A stretch of DNA of 64,000 bases from Bilabrum cf. latius. Taxonomy: Eukaryota > Bigyra: Bicosoecida > Bigyra > Bicosoecida. The notes under the pieces are model-generated. The model saw only the letters and a program-made list of their open reading frames with translations, made no database searches and was not told the origin of the DNA. Of this stretch, positions 61,201-64,000 are shown in pieces. The translations under genes were made by a program, and so were the position numbers. Location of the stretch: positions 62,001-126,000 of the forward strand of contig OZ237749.1 of NCBI GenBank assembly GCA_965178125.1, written 5' to 3'. The number at the start of each line of letters is the position of its first letter. The first letter of the stretch is position 1.

Positions 61201-64000
61201 AACTCCCACTCCGCGTTGTCCTAGCAAGGCTCAGCAGTGGAAGCTGCAACCGCTGCCAGGGCTTGGGCCTCTGCCAGGCTAGCTTGGACGCGCCAGGATT
61301 TCTGCCGATCCTCCATCATGTCGCGTACATCATTCAGCCTACTCACGGTCCTAGCCATCTCGATCATGCGGTTGAGCAGCTGTTGCTCCGAGGTGCCTGC
61401 CACTCGCTGCACGTGGGCGAGTTCCCTCAGCATCGAGGTAAACCCTGTGACTAGTGCGCCTGCTAGCACCACCCCGTCTCCAGTGTGCTTCACGGCCGAC
61501 TGGTCTTAGGCGTCCATCACCCCGACGGCCGTCTCGTCACGTGCATCATCAAGCATCGACGAAGGATCGCGCGGTTGCTCACCTGCGACTGCATCTGCAA
61601 CACTGGCTGGTTGCTTTGCTGCAAGGTGGTCGTCTGGCCCAGGACCGTGCAGACAAGCCTTGTGGGACTGCTCCCAATCGGATACGACTGCCGATACTGC
61701 ATCTACAGATTCGTCGGACCACTCGATTGGCTGCAGCCCTCGGCAGGCGAAACCTCTTGCCAACACGCAGCAAGCACGCCACTTCATATGGGCCGGTGCA
61801 TCGTCCTTGAAGCCCTTTTCACCCTTCAATCGAGAATCTCCAGACGAGATGACAGCAGCGAATGCGATCGAGGTAGTGGAAGAAGGGGCTGGCATGGAGC
61901 ACGCCGCGATCGCGGGCGCAAGCAGCTGCTCCCAACCGTCCTCATCATCGAGACTTCCCGAAGGACTAGCTTCGGCGTTTCCTGCCTGGTCACTGGCGCC
62001 TGCAGCAAGTACCTGATACAGCAGGCCTACATGGCGCAGGTTCAGCCCGTGGCTGTGCAGTGCGCGCTTGATAGCTCGTCGGAGACTGCGAGCATCAGCG
62101 CGAAGTGGCCCACCATGCGCTGCACTGCCACTGGAAGTCTTGGCTGCATTGCGAGAATTCCTTAGCTATCCAAGCGCTGCGCATGCAGACGCTGCAGCTT
62201 GTTGCAGGTTTGTTGGTCCAGTCAGAAGCTCGCAGACAGCAAACGCCCGTCGTTTCTCAGCCTCCAGCGTCTATGGAGTGCACCGACCTAGCATGAAAGC
62301 ATCAGGGCTCACTCTGTCAGGAACATCTACCTTGTCTGCTGCAGCGAGTCGCTCCAGGTGCTTCTTCACGTCCGGCCGAAGCATGCAGGTCAAAACGCCA
62401 GTCCCGCCGAAGTACCACGCAGGACAGGATGCGACGAAGACTGCACGCTTGCCCGAGCTGTGCCTGCCGTGCATGACCACGCAGCCGCACCCCCGATGCA
62501 CCCCAACAATGCAGACCTCCGCGCCCTTTCTGTCCGCTGCTGAGCTGGTCGACTGTAGAACGCCCTCTTCGGAAGCCGCTGCAGCGCTGCAAAGATGCTT
62601 GGTCGGGCTCCACACGCTCGACACAGCGTCGGCAATGGCCTTAGCAGAACCGCCCCCGGCGTCGAGGCACCTCTTCAGCGATGCCGGCAGCCGGGCATGG
62701 AACATTCTAGGAGCCCACGATGCCGTTTCCTCCTCTTCCTCCACTCCAAATACAACAGGTGCTGTGCCGGGGTCTTTCTTGGCTGCCTGTATCCAGGCCA
62801 TGTCTGGGATCAGCAGCCGGTGCGTGTCCAGCACCACCCTCTCCCCAGTGCCGAGCTGGTGGACCTCCACGTCGAACGGGAGCACCTAGGCGACACCTTC
62901 CGGCGCGACCGGGCCATCGTAGCAGCGGGCTTGGGGAGAGCCCCGATAGAACTCGATGACTGTGCCAAGGTTAGCGCCTGATCGAAGGACTAGATCGGAG
63001 TGGTTGACCTTCCCGACCTCTTCACTGACGCTCGAGTCCGGATTCTAGAATTCCTCCTCCTCATTGGAAGCTGTGCTATCCGATATTGCATCGTGTGACT
63101 CTTGCGGAGCGCATGGATCCGTCAATCGGCTGATGCACAACGGCGACAGGCCCATGGCTCGCAGTATATCTGCAGTGGTTGGATAGTCAGTCCGCCGGTC
63201 CAGAGCCTCGAGCACCTCGCACAAAGTGGCTTCAGCTCCCGTTTCGGAGTCCTTTTCCAACACGTGCCTACTTGCATGTCCATCTCGGTCCTCAATGCCA
63301 GAATCACCGGGGCCACTTGCAGCCGTGCCAGCTGCTGATTCGACCGCGGCTGTGGCTAGCCCACTACTGCCAGCATCATCACCCGCAGCTGAGACAGGCT
63401 CCACCTCAACCCAGTGCTTCACCCAGCAAGAGGCACTCTAGTAGCCCCCATCCAGAGCCTTCAGGTGGAAGTGCTCGGCCAGGGGCAGCACCACGGCCTC
63501 GTCCTGCTCCTTGTCAACGTGCATCGTGTGGCCGCCGTCTGCAGAGCCGCAGCACAGCGTTGACTGGCACATCCACGACTGTCATCAGCGGGGTGTTGAA
63601 GTGCACGGTGTCGATCGCGTGCACGGCCGCCGCCGCGTTCACCTCCAGCTTGGTCGCTTTCGCCGCCAGCTCGTCACTCGGGTAGATGCCCAACCCATTG
63701 TCGGGAATCTTAAGGAATAGCCCGTGGCCTTCGTGCAGTGCCTTTGTGCCTCCTGCCATGCCGGAGGGGGCGGTGATGATCTTGATGCCCGCATGCAGCA
63801 CCTCGATGGAGCTGCCTTCGGCTGCGTGACGCCGCATGGCGGCAGGAAGGAGCAATGCGGCCTCCACCGCATCCTGCCTAAATTGATCCCCTACGGCTAG
63901 GATAGTCGCTGCTCTGGCCTGCGCTTCATACTTGTCTGCGGCGATGCGTTGCTTGGCGGCCACAAGCGCCGTCCACGGCGACCTGCCGGCTGGGCCCGTG
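58245..64000 (-). CDS. CLU-like central domain plus TPR-type helical repeats (N-terminus beyond right edge)
   Basis: A frame on the minus strand ends in TGA at 58245 and crosses 21 TAGs (58638, 58932, 59046, 59499, 59967, 60225, 60267, 60270, 60381, 60555, 60606, 60630, 60636, 61086, 61197, 61221, 62166, 62271, 62886, 63045, 63438) and one TAA (61506). The N-terminal part resembles the central domain of CLU/clustered-mitochondria proteins in order: FNTPLMTVVD, GSADGGHTMH, FDVEVHQLGTGERVVLD...RLLIPD, then a hydrophobic LLRP-like stretch, then LRRAIKRALHSHGLNLRHVG. Long helical-repeat regions of TPR character follow (RRFDQVIPLLGELVESG, RYTEAVAAHEEMMSLEA), and an acidic Ser-rich tail. CLU proteins bind mRNAs for mitochondrial proteins. 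A one-base frame change at about 63545 separates the first two motifs. The CLU assignment is by motif order, moderate confidence. Confidence 0.55.

Noticed and set aside
63514-63560. A very short intron explaining the CLU-like frame change
   Set aside because: The only GT...AG combinations give 7, 13 or 32 nt introns that either lose conserved residues or do not restore the frame.
1-64000. TAG-interrupted frames as a cluster of pseudogenes or many tiny genes
   Set aside because: Only TAG interrupts, on both strands and in unrelated conserved genes, while TAA and TGA are absent from the same long frames. Decay would produce all three stops and frameshifts.
1-64000. UAG = leucine
   Set aside because: Possible in principle (known in one rhizarian), but the comparable sites (PXMP4 Gln, thioredoxin polar positions, KRPQ in LACS, charged loop in PXMP4) favour Gln. 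Kept as the main alternative.
1-64000. Pyrrolysine or occasional stop-codon readthrough
   Set aside because: Too many sites, including tandem TAG-TAG, in ordinary housekeeping genes of a eukaryote.

Overview
This window is nuclear DNA from a GC-rich, gene-dense protist. It has short GT-AG introns (about 56-185 nt), eukaryote-only families (HECT E3 ligase, PXMP4, LPCAT, TLC, PUB, a CLU-like protein) and an R2-like LINE. A peroxisomal PXMP4 homologue argues for an aerobic cell. The sequence does not fix the lineage.

The main result is a variant genetic code. Nearly every real reading frame is cut into pieces by in-frame TAG and by almost nothing else. I located more than 100 in-frame TAGs in thirteen coding units, 48 of them in one giant gene. 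Twelve of the twelve units whose end is clear finish at TGA. At sites that can be compared with known families (PXMP4, thioredoxin fold, acyl-CoA synthetase C-terminus) TAG falls where relatives carry Gln or another polar residue, so UAG most likely means glutamine. UAA is almost absent from frames. It appears once inside a gene (61506-61508) and twice directly before TGA, so whether it is sense or stop is open. All CDS calls below read TAG as an amino acid; under the standard code this window would look like dozens of small broken genes.

Layout. 1-17766 (-): giant secreted/surface protein with cadherin/CSPG-like beta-sandwich repeats, C-terminus off the left edge. 17957-19009 (-): TLC-domain membrane protein. 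19688-21011 (+): TPR protein with membrane helices. 21263-25037 (-): type II membrane protein resembling chondroitin GalNAc-transferases, divergent from 25240-27113 (+): thioredoxin-UBA-PUB protein. 27436-38444 (+): 3,637-residue HECT E3 ligase. 38663-41265 (-): long-chain acyl-CoA synthetase. 41813-47677 (+): 1,954-residue low-complexity protein. 47799-50108 (-): secreted glycoside hydrolase. 50379-51332 (-): PXMP4. 51364-53956 (-): LPCAT-like acyltransferase. About 54025-54711 (+) and 54954-55660 (-): two small unassigned genes. 55726-57313: two tandem 5'-truncated copies of an R2-like LINE. 57519-58230 (-): poorly resolved exons. 58245-64000 (-): CLU-like/TPR giant protein, N-terminus off the right edge.

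Functional themes, inferred from gene content only: ubiquitin signalling (HECT ligase, UBA-PUB adaptor), lipid activation and remodelling (acyl-CoA synthetase, LPCAT, TLC, with PXMP4 at the peroxisome), and cell-surface or secreted material (giant protein, GalNAc-transferase-like protein, glycoside hydrolase). There is no operon-like organisation. No rRNA, tRNA or CRISPR array was seen.
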